A stretch of 43,016 nt of DNA from positions 1-43,016 of the forward strand of contig JAEORO010000011.1 of assembly GCA_016840855.1 (NCBI GenBank), in the 5' to 3' direction. The translations under genes were made by a program, and so were the position numbers. The notes beneath the pieces were generated by a model. It made no database searches and was not told where the DNA came from. It saw nothing but the letters and a program-made list of their open reading frames with translations. This DNA is from Candidatus Thorarchaeota archaeon (lineage in GTDB: Archaea; Asgardarchaeota; Thorarchaeia; Thorarchaeales; Thorarchaeaceae). Below, in pieces: positions 25,925 to 34,700 of this stretch; positions within the stretch are counted from its first letter, which is position 1, and every line of letters starts with the position of its first letter.

Positions 25925-28900
25925 CTAAACACCGAAGAACTCCTTTACATTAGATTTACTATCTTCTTTCTTTTGTTCGGCTTCTTTCCTCTTATCTTGG
26001 GGTGTGCTATCTCGCTTCCAGCCTATGCTTTCGCCGCGTCTTTTCTTCAAGTATATCCAACCGCCAATAACAACAACTACGCCACCACCAAGTATCCCAA
26101 GCATGAGAAATGGAAAAGGACGAACAAGGACGAATTTGTCGATTGTAAGTGTCAGTGTGTCGTGACCTATTTTTGATGCTGCAATGTGAATGTCAAACAA
26201 GCCGATGTTCTGTCCCGTCCATTCTGCATCTAATATAGCAACGTACAATCCATCGGTTAATTCTTGCACAGTGATTTGACTAGAATTAAGCCACAAGGCA
26301 AATGTTGCAGCCTCGATGTTGTTTCCCACAATATCTGTCAGCCTAATCATAATCTGAACCACATCACCAGCCCAAATTATTCTCTCACTTAATTCAATGC
26401 TTTCAACTGTTATTGAAGGAACGCTTCTCCAAAAGACTGCATTCTCAATAGTAGCTGAACCATTTGAAACAGAGGGGAATGTTGTTGATAGAGCAAGCTT
26501 GCCTGAACCTACTGAACCAGCGACGAATACAGGGTTTGTTCCATCGGTTGCTAGAATTGATAGATTAACCCATACAGAAGAGAAATGACCGGAATAGTTT
26601 ACAGATGAACTCAATATATTAGGCGAGTTCAGAAGTGGATGAGTAGAGTCAACATATGTGATTGATGTACCAGATGGTCCTGATTGATACGAAACTGGCC
26701 ATGGTAACCACGACAAGGAGTCTGAAACTCCAAAGATTTCTAGAATGCCTCCATTACGTACAAATGAGTATAACACACTGCTTGATGAAGAGAGACTTGA
26801 GCCTAATTCGGGAAGGGTATCTGGCTCAACAAGAACAACTTGTCTTAGTGGAAGGAACTGAATGAACTCTGAATAGTTTGTAACTTCGTAGTAATCAAAA
26901 GCAATTCCGAGTGATGCTAAGATAGAAGGCAAGTATGAAGAAGATCCAAGCGCAGCAACTACGCCTATCCCTTGACCGGGGATGTGCGTATCAAATGAAC
27001 TTGTTAGTGGATTAGTAGCTGGAACGTGTGGATATGATGATGGTTCATACAGTCTAATAGATGGATCGCCAAAGAGTATTTGCTGGTTTGCATAATCGCG
27101 AGGGTCACGACCAACTAATGGGTCAGAGTAATCAATGGAAGTTGTGCGAAGACCTTCAGAAAGTGCTTCAGAAATCGTTGAACCTTCACAAAGGGACTGA
27201 GTTAGAAGTACTGAAAGCATGCCAGCTGGACGGAAGTAGACTGTTCGAGGTGCTGCGGTGACCGCCACAGCACCATGTTCCATCAACATAAGGGGTAGTT
27301 CAGTTCCTCCAAGAAGGCAAGCGGTAATTATCACAATGGGACTTCCGATGTTACCAATTGCAGCTTCTAGTTCATGAGTTGATTTTGTGACATGATTTGC
27401 TAGTTCAGCTGAAAATTGAACAGGATTGACGAGTTTGTCATAATCTGTAGGACTCTCTCGAACCTCTACACTTACTTCAAATCCATAAGGAGCATCGGTG
27501 CTTCTCAATGAAAAGAAACCGACACCATTTGGTCGGTCTGGAGGATCACGAGGTAGTACAGTTAAAGTCCCGTGTGTGCTCAGTGACCAGAAAGCAACTT
27601 GAGAATCAAGAGTCTGAAAGACCTCATTCTGCCCCACATGACTCTCAATGGAAAAACCTGCAGCTTCAAGTGGGGTTGTCGTATTTTCAATTTGATATAA
27701 AAGAGGATAATTGTAGTCATTATCTACAAAGGTATCACCATCAGTATATGCGTACATGCTTACCAAAGAGGTGTCAGCTTGGTTAGCACTTCGGAATAGA
27801 AACCGGTGCAAGAGGCCTCTGGCTATAAGAACAGAAGCCATAGTTGATGATGTTGCAGGTATCCTTCCTGGATTGAAATGAGTCTGTAAGGATCTGTCGA
27901 AACTTAATGGAACAAGGGAAGCAGGTGAAATTACTACTATGGACTGAGATGATGTCGAGTTGTAAGCCCCCCTTGATGAAAGGAATGTTTCAAAACGTGC
28001 CTCGGACTCCATCATTGAGAACTTGTTTGGGATTCGTTCATCATACCATCCATTTTCAGCGCGATTCTCGTATTTGTTGATAACATAGATGTTATTGATT
28101 TCGGGACCAATCAAATAAGGAGCCCATGTTTCTTGAGCCCTAGTCGTTAGCTCATTATTATTACCACAGAGTGAAAATACCGGACTTCCATGAGCTGCCG
28201 CAGAAAAAGCAGCTGGCGCAAAGAACTCGTTGTCATCACTCACAGGTACAGTTACAACAACATCGTGAGATCCTGAGATGGACTTTATCGTTGAGGTTAC
28301 CAAAGAGTAGCTAAACAGATTAATGAGAGCCCCATATGAGCTCAGTAGAGCGGGCAATCCAGCATCTTGAATATTTGATGGGTCAACAAGATAGATAGTT
28401 GATACACCAAGTCTGTTTAAAGCCCAGTCAGTTTCTGAGGGGATCTGGTTAGCATACACATAAAGTAGTGGAGCGTTTAGAAGTGATGCAAGTACGGCTG
28501 CATTTGCAGCTGACTCCATGTAGGACTGAAGATCAGAAGGGAGTCTTGATATCGACCATGATAAGTTGATATTGTTCTGCTCTTGATTCGCATTCAGCCA
28601 TGCTGCTATTATGGTCCAATCTCCAGCCGCAGGGTATGGCAGATTAATTACTTCTCGACCGGGATTTGACAAGATACTTCCAGCAGGGGCCCACATCGAA
28701 AGTCGACCATTAGGATCTATAAGAGCAAGATTGAGGTCAGTTGCTGCGTTGTCCCATGTTAATGATACATTCAGCCACTTTGCATTTGATGGAACTGTGA
28801 CAGTTTCAGTGTATCCCGGATGAGATATGACCTCATTATCCAAAGTGGTTGAGTCAAAAACAGCATCACTGGTTATGTTCATTGTCCAAAGTCCATCGGC

Positions 28901-29737
28901 TGTTTTTGGTAACCAGAAATTCAATGGGACTGGGTGAAGGACTGTACTAGGATTCCTTGACCAGTACATTTGAATCAACATTGAGTAGTCAACAACATTG
29001 CCATTTGGATCAATTAGCTCATGCGTAAGAATCTCAGGTCCAGTCCAATTGAATCGGCCCTCTATCCACCCAGCCCACGGGGCTGGTGTAAAGGTGATGC
29101 TTGAAGGAGTGCCTGGAGAAACAGTTCCACCAAACTCAATTGTTTCAGATGCTTGATTTTGAAAAGTATGACTGGCTGCTCCAGTTATTATCGTTGGTGT
29201 AACAAAATCATCTTTCAAAAGTCCAATAACTGCTGTAGAGCTACTACTCCAAGCATTAGCAGCCAAAAGTGATGCAATTTCAGCTGCAGTTGTCCCTGTA
29301 ATTCTAGGATATATTTTCGCACCGATATTATGTTGTAAATCAGCAAGGTAATTCTCAGAAAAATCACCGACAGAGATGGCTTGTGTAATCCCGCCATCAG
29401 GACCTAGATACTCAGACCAGTCTTCCAGCAGCCAAGCTTCGCTCTCAGAATCTTCACTGTAAATAATGGGTGATATGTATTGAGTGCCGTTAAAGTAGAA
29501 GATTGATGTAGGGACTGCAGCCATGTATGCAAATTCATCAATAAGTGAGCTAGGATTTGGTGAAACAAATGCAACCCGCGATAATGGAATCTGATTTGAT
29601 GGTATGTCACTCACGATGTGACCATTGGGCAGCGATTCAAATCTAGAAATGATGAGAGAGCTTGGTATCGGACTCAATGTTCCAAACATAAGAACTACAA
29701 CTAGAATCGATAGTATCTTGTTTCTAGATCTGATCAT
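25925..29737 (-). CDS. Secreted, membrane-anchored C25/gingipain-like peptidase
   Basis: This 1270-residue protein has a signal peptide (MIRSRNKILSILVVVLMFGTL), a large extracellular part, one membrane segment (about 1207-1230, FLMLGILGGGVVVVIGGWIYL) and a charged cytosolic tail. Residues 215-400 hold a beta-rich pre-peptidase-like region; around 410-520 there is a cell-wall-binding-repeat-like segment. The clan CD catalytic pair is visible: His722 in FWSLSTHGT and Cys807 in IVIITACLLGG, followed by the C25-typical HGAVAVTAAPR and ILFGDPSIRLYEP. A flavodoxin-like domain and an Ig-like domain precede the anchor. It is probably a surface cysteine protease cleaving after Arg or Lys; substrate unknown. 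The ATG at 29737 places the signal peptide at the N-terminus. Confidence 0.78.
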   Translation of the reverse strand: MIRSRNKILSILVVVLMFGTLSPIPSSLIISRFESLPNGHIVSDIPSNQIPLSRVAFVSPNPSSLIDEFAYMAAVPTSIFYFNGTQYISPIIYSEDSESEAWLLEDWSEYLGPDGGITQAISVGDFSENYLADLQHNIGAKIYPRITGTTAAEIASLLAANAWSSSSTAVIGLLKDDFVTPTIITGAASHTFQNQASETIEFGGTVSPGTPSSITFTPAPWAGWIEGRFNWTGPEILTHELIDPNGNVVDYSMLIQMYWSRNPSTVLHPVPLNFWLPKTADGLWTMNITSDAVFDSTTLDNEVISHPGYTETVTVPSNAKWLNVSLTWDNAATDLNLALIDPNGRLSMWAPAGSILSNPGREVINLPYPAAGDWTIIAAWLNANQEQNNINLSWSISRLPSDLQSYMESAANAAVLASLLNAPLLYVYANQIPSETDWALNRLGVSTIYLVDPSNIQDAGLPALLSSYGALINLFSYSLVTSTIKSISGSHDVVVTVPVSDDNEFFAPAAFSAAAHGSPVFSLCGNNNELTTRAQETWAPYLIGPEINNIYVINKYENRAENGWYDERIPNKFSMMESEARFETFLSSRGAYNSTSSQSIVVISPASLVPLSFDRSLQTHFNPGRIPATSSTMASVLIARGLLHRFLFRSANQADTSLVSMYAYTDGDTFVDNDYNYPLLYQIENTTTPLEAAGFSIESHVGQNEVFQTLDSQVAFWSLSTHGTLTVLPRDPPDRPNGVGFFSLRSTDAPYGFEVSVEVRESPTDYDKLVNPVQFSAELANHVTKSTHELEAAIGNIGSPIVIITACLLGGTELPLMLMEHGAVAVTAAPRTVYFRPAGMLSVLLTQSLCEGSTISEALSEGLRTTSIDYSDPLVGRDPRDYANQQILFGDPSIRLYEPSSYPHVPATNPLTSSFDTHIPGQGIGVVAALGSSSYLPSILASLGIAFDYYEVTNYSEFIQFLPLRQVVLVEPDTLPELGSSLSSSSSVLYSFVRNGGILEIFGVSDSLSWLPWPVSYQSGPSGTSITYVDSTHPLLNSPNILSSSVNYSGHFSSVWVNLSILATDGTNPVFVAGSVGSGKLALSTTFPSVSNGSATIENAVFWRSVPSITVESIELSERIIWAGDVVQIMIRLTDIVGNNIEAATFALWLNSSQITVQELTDGLYVAILDAEWTGQNIGLFDIHIAASKIGHDTLTLTIDKFVLVRPFPFLMLGILGGGVVVVIGGWIYLKKRRGESIGWKRDSTPQDKRKEAEQKKEDSKSNVKEFFGV

Positions 29738-29838
29738 ATGGGGCGCACTCCTTAAGGATTCAAGATGATGAAGAGAATTTACTAAATAGAGTTTTCCCGT
29801 GGAAAGCACCAATGATTCAAAGTGCTCTTTATAGCGGT

Positions 29839-30705
29839 CTATTCATCATCCTGAAACTCTAGAAGGTCCTCATCAAAATCATCATCGTCGCCTTCATCAG
29901 GTTCTGTTTCTTCTGGTAAGGCGTCCAAAAGTTCGTCAATCACCCTCCGCAACCTACGACGCGTGCTTTTTGGAACATCCCACATCTTTTGTTCTGCACG
30001 CTCAAGAACCTCTCTAGCTATGTCAAATATCTCAGATTCATAGTAGTATTGTGCAGCTTCAACGAAGAGTTCAGCTGCTTTCTTCTGATTACCTGAGGTT
30101 TCAGCAATGTCTCCTAGTAGTGAACATGCATCAGCAATACCAGACTTGTCATCAATATCACGATAGACCTTCAAGGCTTTCTTGATTGTAGATTCTGCTT
30201 CAGTCCAATTTTCTTTGTCGACATAAGCCGCGCCCATATCCATAATTACGCTCGCGACACCTTGCTCATTTTCAAGTGTTTTGTAAGCTCGCTGTGCTTT
30301 CTTGAAGTGCTCCATTGCATCATCAAAGCTACCCTGACCTAAACTTGCCAAAGCAAGACCATAAATAGCGTCAGCAGCCCCACTACTATTAGATGACTTC
30401 TCAAACATCTTTCTCGCTGATTCAAGTGTGTTAATTGCTTCGTTCCACTGTTCTAGGTTAATCTGTGCAACACCCAGATTATACATTGTGTCACAGATTC
30501 CTGTTTCATCCTTCAGCTCCTGGTAAATCTTCAATGAGTCTTCGAAGCATTTGTGAGCCTCCTCGAACTCTGCGACAGACATGTATAAGTTACCAACTGC
30601 GTTGAACATTTTTGCTGCTGTGTCTTTATCTCCAGCTTCCAAAGCCTCAGCGGCTTGCTCCAAAATCTCAGCTGGATCAACGTCATCGAAATCATCTTCG
30701 GTCAT
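29839..30705 (-). CDS. TPR-repeat protein with acidic tail
   Basis: The protein has about five tandem tetratricopeptide repeats of 40 residues (AKMFNAVGNLYMSVAEFEEAHKCFEDSLKIYQEL, CDTMYNLGVAQINLEQWNEAINTLESARKMF, and so on). Then comes a basic stretch KSTRRRLRRV and a very acidic C-terminus (PDEGDDDDFDEDLLEFQDDE). No enzyme motif is present; TPRs mediate protein contacts. The start ATG at 30705 has AGGTGAG upstream; a GTG at 30714 is the alternative. It lies upstream of the C25-like protein gene on the same strand with about 100 nt between, so co-expression is possible. Confidence 0.85.
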   Translation of the reverse strand: MTEDDFDDVDPAEILEQAAEALEAGDKDTAAKMFNAVGNLYMSVAEFEEAHKCFEDSLKIYQELKDETGICDTMYNLGVAQINLEQWNEAINTLESARKMFEKSSNSSGAADAIYGLALASLGQGSFDDAMEHFKKAQRAYKTLENEQGVASVIMDMGAAYVDKENWTEAESTIKKALKVYRDIDDKSGIADACSLLGDIAETSGNQKKAAELFVEAAQYYYESEIFDIAREVLERAEQKMWDVPKSTRRRLRRVIDELLDALPEETEPDEGDDDDFDEDLLEFQDDE

Positions 30706-30829
30706 TAGGCTCACCTAAATCATCAACGGTTCCGGGCTATATCGCTTTTGATTCTTTCTGAACGACCTAATGAATCATATCGGTGCCTATGGAAAAAGCG
30801 CGTGATAGAGAAAAATGACTGAAATTTGA

Positions 30830-31531
30830 CTATCGAGGCATCAAAAGCACAGGATTCTCAAGGAGAGGTCTCACAGAGTCCTTTACGAAGAACTGCTCAT
30901 CACCTACTTGGACTTCTAAAAGCTTTCTCAACTCAAATCGACGTAGGTATCCTACAGCTTGCTCACGTTCTAAATTCAAATCTTTCATCAATTTACTCAA
31001 GCCTTTTTTATCGCCACTGAATTGAGCAAATTTACTAAACACCGAACTCCATTGCATCATAACAAGATAGAGAAGTGTTCGAAGCATACTATCAACATTT
31101 TCGCCAGTTTTTGCTGAAACAGGGAATACTGGAAGACCTGCAAGGAATCTTAGATTTCTTCTCAGCTGATCAATTGGTCTCGACTCTGGAACGTCCTGTT
31201 TATTTGCTGCAACTACACACGGCACACCGGGCAGGAAGAACGCAATTTCTCTGAAGAATAGTTTAGCTCGTGCATCAGATTCAGGATCGACAGAATCGAC
31301 GACAAAGATAATTCCATCAGCACCTTCGCTTAGAATTTTTCGCATTGTACGGAACCGTAGTAAGCCAGGAGTACCAAACATGAAGACATTCAATCCATCC
31401 ACATTTGCCAGACCATGATCCATTGCAATTGTAGTGCCCCTACGCTCAACATTAATGCATGCACCATTAGTAATATGATGAATCATCTGGCTTTTGCCTG
31501 CTTCATAGGGACCTGTCACAACAATCTTCAT
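30830..31531 (-). CDS. Srprb-like small GTPase with a C-terminal winged-helix-like domain
   Basis: The GTPase domain (1-170) has P-loop GPYEAGKS (7-14), switch Thr pair RGTTIAMDHG, G3 FGTPGLLRFR (where TPG replaces DxxG), NKQD (110-113) and SAKTG. This pattern, TTxAxDxG and FGTPG, is that of COG2229, the group that includes SR-beta-like GTPases in archaea. Residues about 175-230 (KKGLSKLMKDLNLEREQAVGYLRRFELRKLLEVQVGDEQFFV) look like a winged helix. No membrane anchor is present. Function in archaea is unknown; membrane or surface trafficking is speculation. Confidence 0.8.
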   Translation of the reverse strand: MKIVVTGPYEAGKSQMIHHITNGACINVERRGTTIAMDHGLANVDGLNVFMFGTPGLLRFRTMRKILSEGADGIIFVVDSVDPESDARAKLFFREIAFFLPGVPCVVAANKQDVPESRPIDQLRRNLRFLAGLPVFPVSAKTGENVDSMLRTLLYLVMMQWSSVFSKFAQFSGDKKGLSKLMKDLNLEREQAVGYLRRFELRKLLEVQVGDEQFFVKDSVRPLLENPVLLMPR

Positions 31532-31835
31532 GCAATCACCAAATCCTGAATCCGAATATGTATCTCAAATCCGTGTGTTTCCAGTATTCTTACGCTCATT
31601 ATAAGGTTTGTAGTGCTGTTGTTGGTCTAGCAAGTGTAGGCGCTTAACACGATACGCAGACTAACACTCGAGGTAGAAGTAGAAATCATGAATTATTTCC
31701 TTAAGAAGAATAGAACCATTTACAAAAGAAATACAGACCCAGCATCATTGGATTCCTGAAATGTGTATTACCGATTAGATTATATCGACAAAACACGAAC
31801 TATTATGTGAAAATATAAAAAAGAGTGATTTTGTA
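31532..31835. other. Noncoding stretch without recognised elements
   Basis: These 304 nt between the Srprb-like GTPase start and the small ORF are AT-rich. The only feature is a TATA-like AATATAAAAAAG at 31811-31822. I see no tRNA, stable hairpin or coding signal. Confidence 0.4.
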
Positions 31836-32000
31836 ATGTTGGAAACCAAGGCTGAGAAAATTGATGAATTTTGGCTATTTCATGATATTAATGAAAAAGA
31901 AACCATGGAACTTCGTAAATTCATTGATCCAGAGCTTGACCTGAAACCATTGAAAGATATTATGGAACTTTTCGACAAAATCCACGCCTTCTTCAAATAA
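31836..32000 (+). CDS. Small ORF, 54 residues, hypothetical
   Basis: An ATG-started frame of 54 codons encodes a charged, probably helical peptide with no Cys (MLETKAEKIDEFWLFHDINE at the start, FDKIHAFFK at the end). TATA-like AATATAAAAAAG lies 15-25 nt upstream, and GAGTGAT could be a weak ribosome site. Its amino-acid balance (Glu, Lys, Asp, Phe, Ile, Leu) looks protein-like. No family is recognised. It converges on selD, and a GCCGC/GCGGC hairpin (32016-32030) follows. Confidence 0.45.
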   Translation: MLETKAEKIDEFWLFHDINEKETMELRKFIDPELDLKPLKDIMELFDKIHAFFK

Positions 32001-32015
32001 TAGAGTAAGAGACCA

Positions 32016-32030
32016 GCCGCTTGCGGCGGC
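32016..32030. other. GC-rich hairpin between convergent genes
   Basis: GCCGC (32016-32020) and GCGGC (32026-32030) pair around a 5-nt loop. It lies between the ends of the small ORF and selD, and could stop transcription from either side, or belong to the selD 3' untranslated region. Confidence 0.3.
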
Positions 32031-32041
32031 AATCCTCAAAC

Positions 32042-32064
32042 ATGGTTCCCAGAGGGTTTACCAT
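32042..32064 (-). promoter_or_regulatory. SECIS-like hairpin in the selD 3' untranslated region
   Basis: On the minus strand this starts 6 nt after the selD stop. It has a stem ATGGT/ACCAT, extended by AAC/GTT with one bulged A. An asymmetric internal loop follows (AAA on the 5' side, a single A on the 3' side), then a CCC/GGG stem and a 3-nt loop UCU. Archaeal SECIS elements have this plan, with a GAA/A internal loop under a 3-bp GC stem. Here the loop is AAA/A, a one-base deviation. It lies in the right place to recode the UGA at 33060-33062. Confidence 0.55.
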
Positions 32065-32069
32065 TGTTC

Positions 32070-33116
32070 TCACGGGAATTCGGTCTCGATAAACTGAACT
32101 TCTTGTGCAAGACACGCACAAGGTGATCCTTTAGCTTTTGTAACTCTACCAACAGGCCAACAGGGAAGATTTCTCTTTCCAAGGAAGTCACGAAACACTT
32201 CTTCTTTGCGAGGTTCCAAGAATACAAGCATCCCGCCTGCGGTTTCAGCACCAAAACCAGATGCAAGCTTGTGGCCATAGAACTCTGCTAGTTGAAGAGT
32301 GCCACGGATTACAGGGATTTGATTTATGACTACATCGACACCACTGAGGGAGCTCACATTTCCTGCGTGTCCGAGTAAACCGAATCCTGTTATATCAGTC
32401 GCAGCATGCACTCCGACATCACGCATCGCCTGAGCGACCTCAAGATTGCTGCAAGTCATCAATCGTACCGCAACATCCTGTATTCTTTTCAAATCAGACT
32501 CTTTGAATTTGGATAAGAGTGCATCACGATTCTCATCCTTGAGGTCCCTATATGATCTCATTGCTGATTGTATACCCAATGGTTTTGTCAAGAGAACAAC
32601 ATCTCCGACTTCAGCACCATGTGAATAGACAATTTCATTTGGATGGGCAACACCAAGTGCAATCCCACCAAACACTGGAACAGGATTCGATATCGTTTGA
32701 CCACCAGAGAGCTTTGCGTTATGGCGTTCCATAAAATGCTTCATTCCCTTGAGGACTCCAACGACAATCTCTTCAGGTAATTCTTTTGGATAAGCAAGAA
32801 ACGCCTGAAGCGATATTACATCGGTTACACCCATTGCAAAGACATCATTGGTAGCATTACAAGCAATAATCTCTCCCTGAATGAATGGGTCATCATGGAT
32901 AGGTGTGAAGATGTCTACATTCTCCACAATAGCCACATCATCACTGATAACCCTGACAACAGCATCCTCGCCAATTTCATCAGCTGTCTTCGATCCTGAT
33001 GGAAGTAAGTTTGCTATTTGAAGAAGACGAGTGAGATCACCCTGTTTGACCTTGCAGCTTCAGCCATGAGAAGTTACCATTGCAGTAAGTCGAACTTCCG
33101 GCACTCGGTGACTCAT
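32070..33116 (-). CDS. selD: Selenophosphate synthetase, selenoprotein with in-frame UGA
   Basis: Conventional reading would start only at GTG 32936, but the same frame continues upstream through UGA (33062-33060) to ATG 33116. This gives 348 residues, the normal SelD length. The N-terminus then reads MSHRVPEVRLTAMVTSHG-U-SCKVKQGDLTRLLQ. Sec19, Cys21 and Lys22 match the catalytic (C/U)xCK motif of SelD, where Sec is frequent. Later family blocks are intact (DIFTPIHDDPFIQGEIIACNATNDVFAMG, KLSGGQTI, LLTKPLGIQ, TDITGFGLLGHAGN). It makes selenophosphate from selenide and ATP for Sec-tRNA synthesis. GGAGG lies directly before the ATG. A SECIS-like hairpin follows the stop. Confidence 0.9.
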
Positions 33117-33254
33117 CCTCCTGTATTCTTTAAGGCAGTTCTGCCCAGCCTCCTTCTGTATGAAGCGAGTAATAAGATTCTGGGTTATTCATACTTCATA
33201 ATCCTTATAGCCAAAATAACAAACCGATGCGTAATTCTGCGAGTGTGATTCGAT

Positions 33255-34700
33255 TTGGATATTAAGAAAGTTTCTGAGAACATCCACGAAATCCCAAAAA
33301 CCGCCCAACAATGTATGAAGGTTCCAGTGACTATCTTTGCTTCAGATGACCTTGTCCGGAAAATGAAGCAAGATGCGACATTTCAACAAGCAGCCAACGC
33401 TGCCTGCCTGCCAGGAATCTATAAACACAGCATAGTACTGCCGGATGGACATCAGGGATACGGATTCCCTATTGGTGGGGTAGCGGCCACTGATTACGAA
33501 TCAGGCGTGATATCTCCCGGAGGAGTTGGGTACGACATTAATTGTGGTGTGAGGATACTGCGGACAAATCTTGATGAGAGTGACATTCGACCCAAACTCC
33601 GAGCTCTAATCGATCAACTCTTTGAAGATGTGCCTACTGGTGTTGGTAAGCAGGGAAAGATTGACTTGAGAAACCATAGAGGGGTTGATGATGTTCTTGC
33701 AAATGGTTCAGAATGGGCAATTGAACAAGGATATGGTTGGGAAGAAGATATAGCCCATCAAGAAGCAAATGGAAAACTCGAAATTGCTAATCCATCTGAT
33801 GTTCCAGATTCCGCTAAGAATCGAGGTCTCAAACAGAGTGGCACACTAGGATCAGGGAATCACTTTCTAGAGATACAAGTAGTTGATGATATCTATGACG
33901 ACGAAGCTGCTAAACTTATGGGTATCACTCGAAAGAAACAGGTTATGGTTATGATACATAGTGGGTCTCGTGGTCTTGGACATCAGGTATGTTCCGAATA
34001 CATCAAGATAATGACTCAAGCAATGAGAAAGTACAATATTGATGTTCCAGATCGAGAATTATGTAGTGCACCTACAACATCTCCAGAAGGACAGGCATAT
34101 TTGGGTGCAATGAGTGCAGCAGCAAATTATGCGTTTGCAAATCGACAAGCGATGACGCACTGGACAAGAGAAACATTTGGGAAGATAATGGGAAGCACTC
34201 CTGAGGATTTGGATATGGCTCTCATTTATGATGTTGCCCATAATATGGGAAAAGTTGAAACACATGAGATAGATGGAAAGAAGACCAAAGTTGTGGTTCA
34301 TAGAAAAGGTGCTACGCGTGCCTTTCCATCGGGACATCCGGACATACCTGTGAAATATCGAGATGTCGGCCAGCCAGTTATTATCCCAGGAACAATGGGT
34401 ACTGCATCCTACATTCTCATCGGAAATCAAAAGGCGATGGATTTGACCTGGGGTTCAACAGCACATGGTGCAGGCAGGTTTCTCAGCCGTGCAAAGGCAA
34501 AGAAACGATTCTTTGGAAGAGAGGTGCAAGAAGGACTCGCAGAAGAAGGAATAATTGTGAGAGCAACTAAGGGCATCGTAATTGCTGAGGAAGCTCCTGG
34601 CGCATACAAAGACGTTGATGAAGTCGTGAAAGTTTCTGATGCGGTAGGTATAGCTACTAAAGCTGTAAGGTTAAGACCCATTGGTGTCATTAAAGGTTGA
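33255..34700 (+). CDS. rtcB: RtcB RNA ligase
   Basis: All RtcB landmarks are present: SPGGVGYDINCGVR with metal ligands Asp94 and Cys97, GSGNHFLEIQ, MIHSGSRGLGHQ, YDVAHNMGKVE, and the C-terminal guanylated His region (GTMGTASYILIGN, GSTAHGAGR). RtcB joins a 2',3'-cyclic phosphate end to a 5'-OH end using GTP and Mn, sealing tRNA exons after endonuclease cleavage. The tRNA-Gln in this window would be a substrate. The start is TTG at 33255 (a stop lies in frame just upstream at 33246); length 481 is normal. It is divergent from selD, and its 3' end overlaps the DMT transporter gene by 30 nt. Confidence 0.95.
   Translation: MDIKKVSENIHEIPKTAQQCMKVPVTIFASDDLVRKMKQDATFQQAANAACLPGIYKHSIVLPDGHQGYGFPIGGVAATDYESGVISPGGVGYDINCGVRILRTNLDESDIRPKLRALIDQLFEDVPTGVGKQGKIDLRNHRGVDDVLANGSEWAIEQGYGWEEDIAHQEANGKLEIANPSDVPDSAKNRGLKQSGTLGSGNHFLEIQVVDDIYDDEAAKLMGITRKKQVMVMIHSGSRGLGHQVCSEYIKIMTQAMRKYNIDVPDRELCSAPTTSPEGQAYLGAMSAAANYAFANRQAMTHWTRETFGKIMGSTPEDLDMALIYDVAHNMGKVETHEIDGKKTKVVVHRKGATRAFPSGHPDIPVKYRDVGQPVIIPGTMGTASYILIGNQKAMDLTWGSTAHGAGRFLSRAKAKKRFFGREVQEGLAEEGIIVRATKGIVIAEEAPGAYKDVDEVVKVSDAVGIATKAVRLRPIGVIKG

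Noticed and set aside
30831..31020. 64-codon plus-strand ORF at 30826
   Set aside because: It is antisense to the 3' half of the Srprb-like GTPase gene and has no support of its own.
32070..32936. SelD as a 5'-truncated or frameshifted pseudogene
   Set aside because: The single UGA falls exactly on the Sec/Cys catalytic position, the upstream frame encodes the proper N-terminus, and a SECIS-like hairpin is present.
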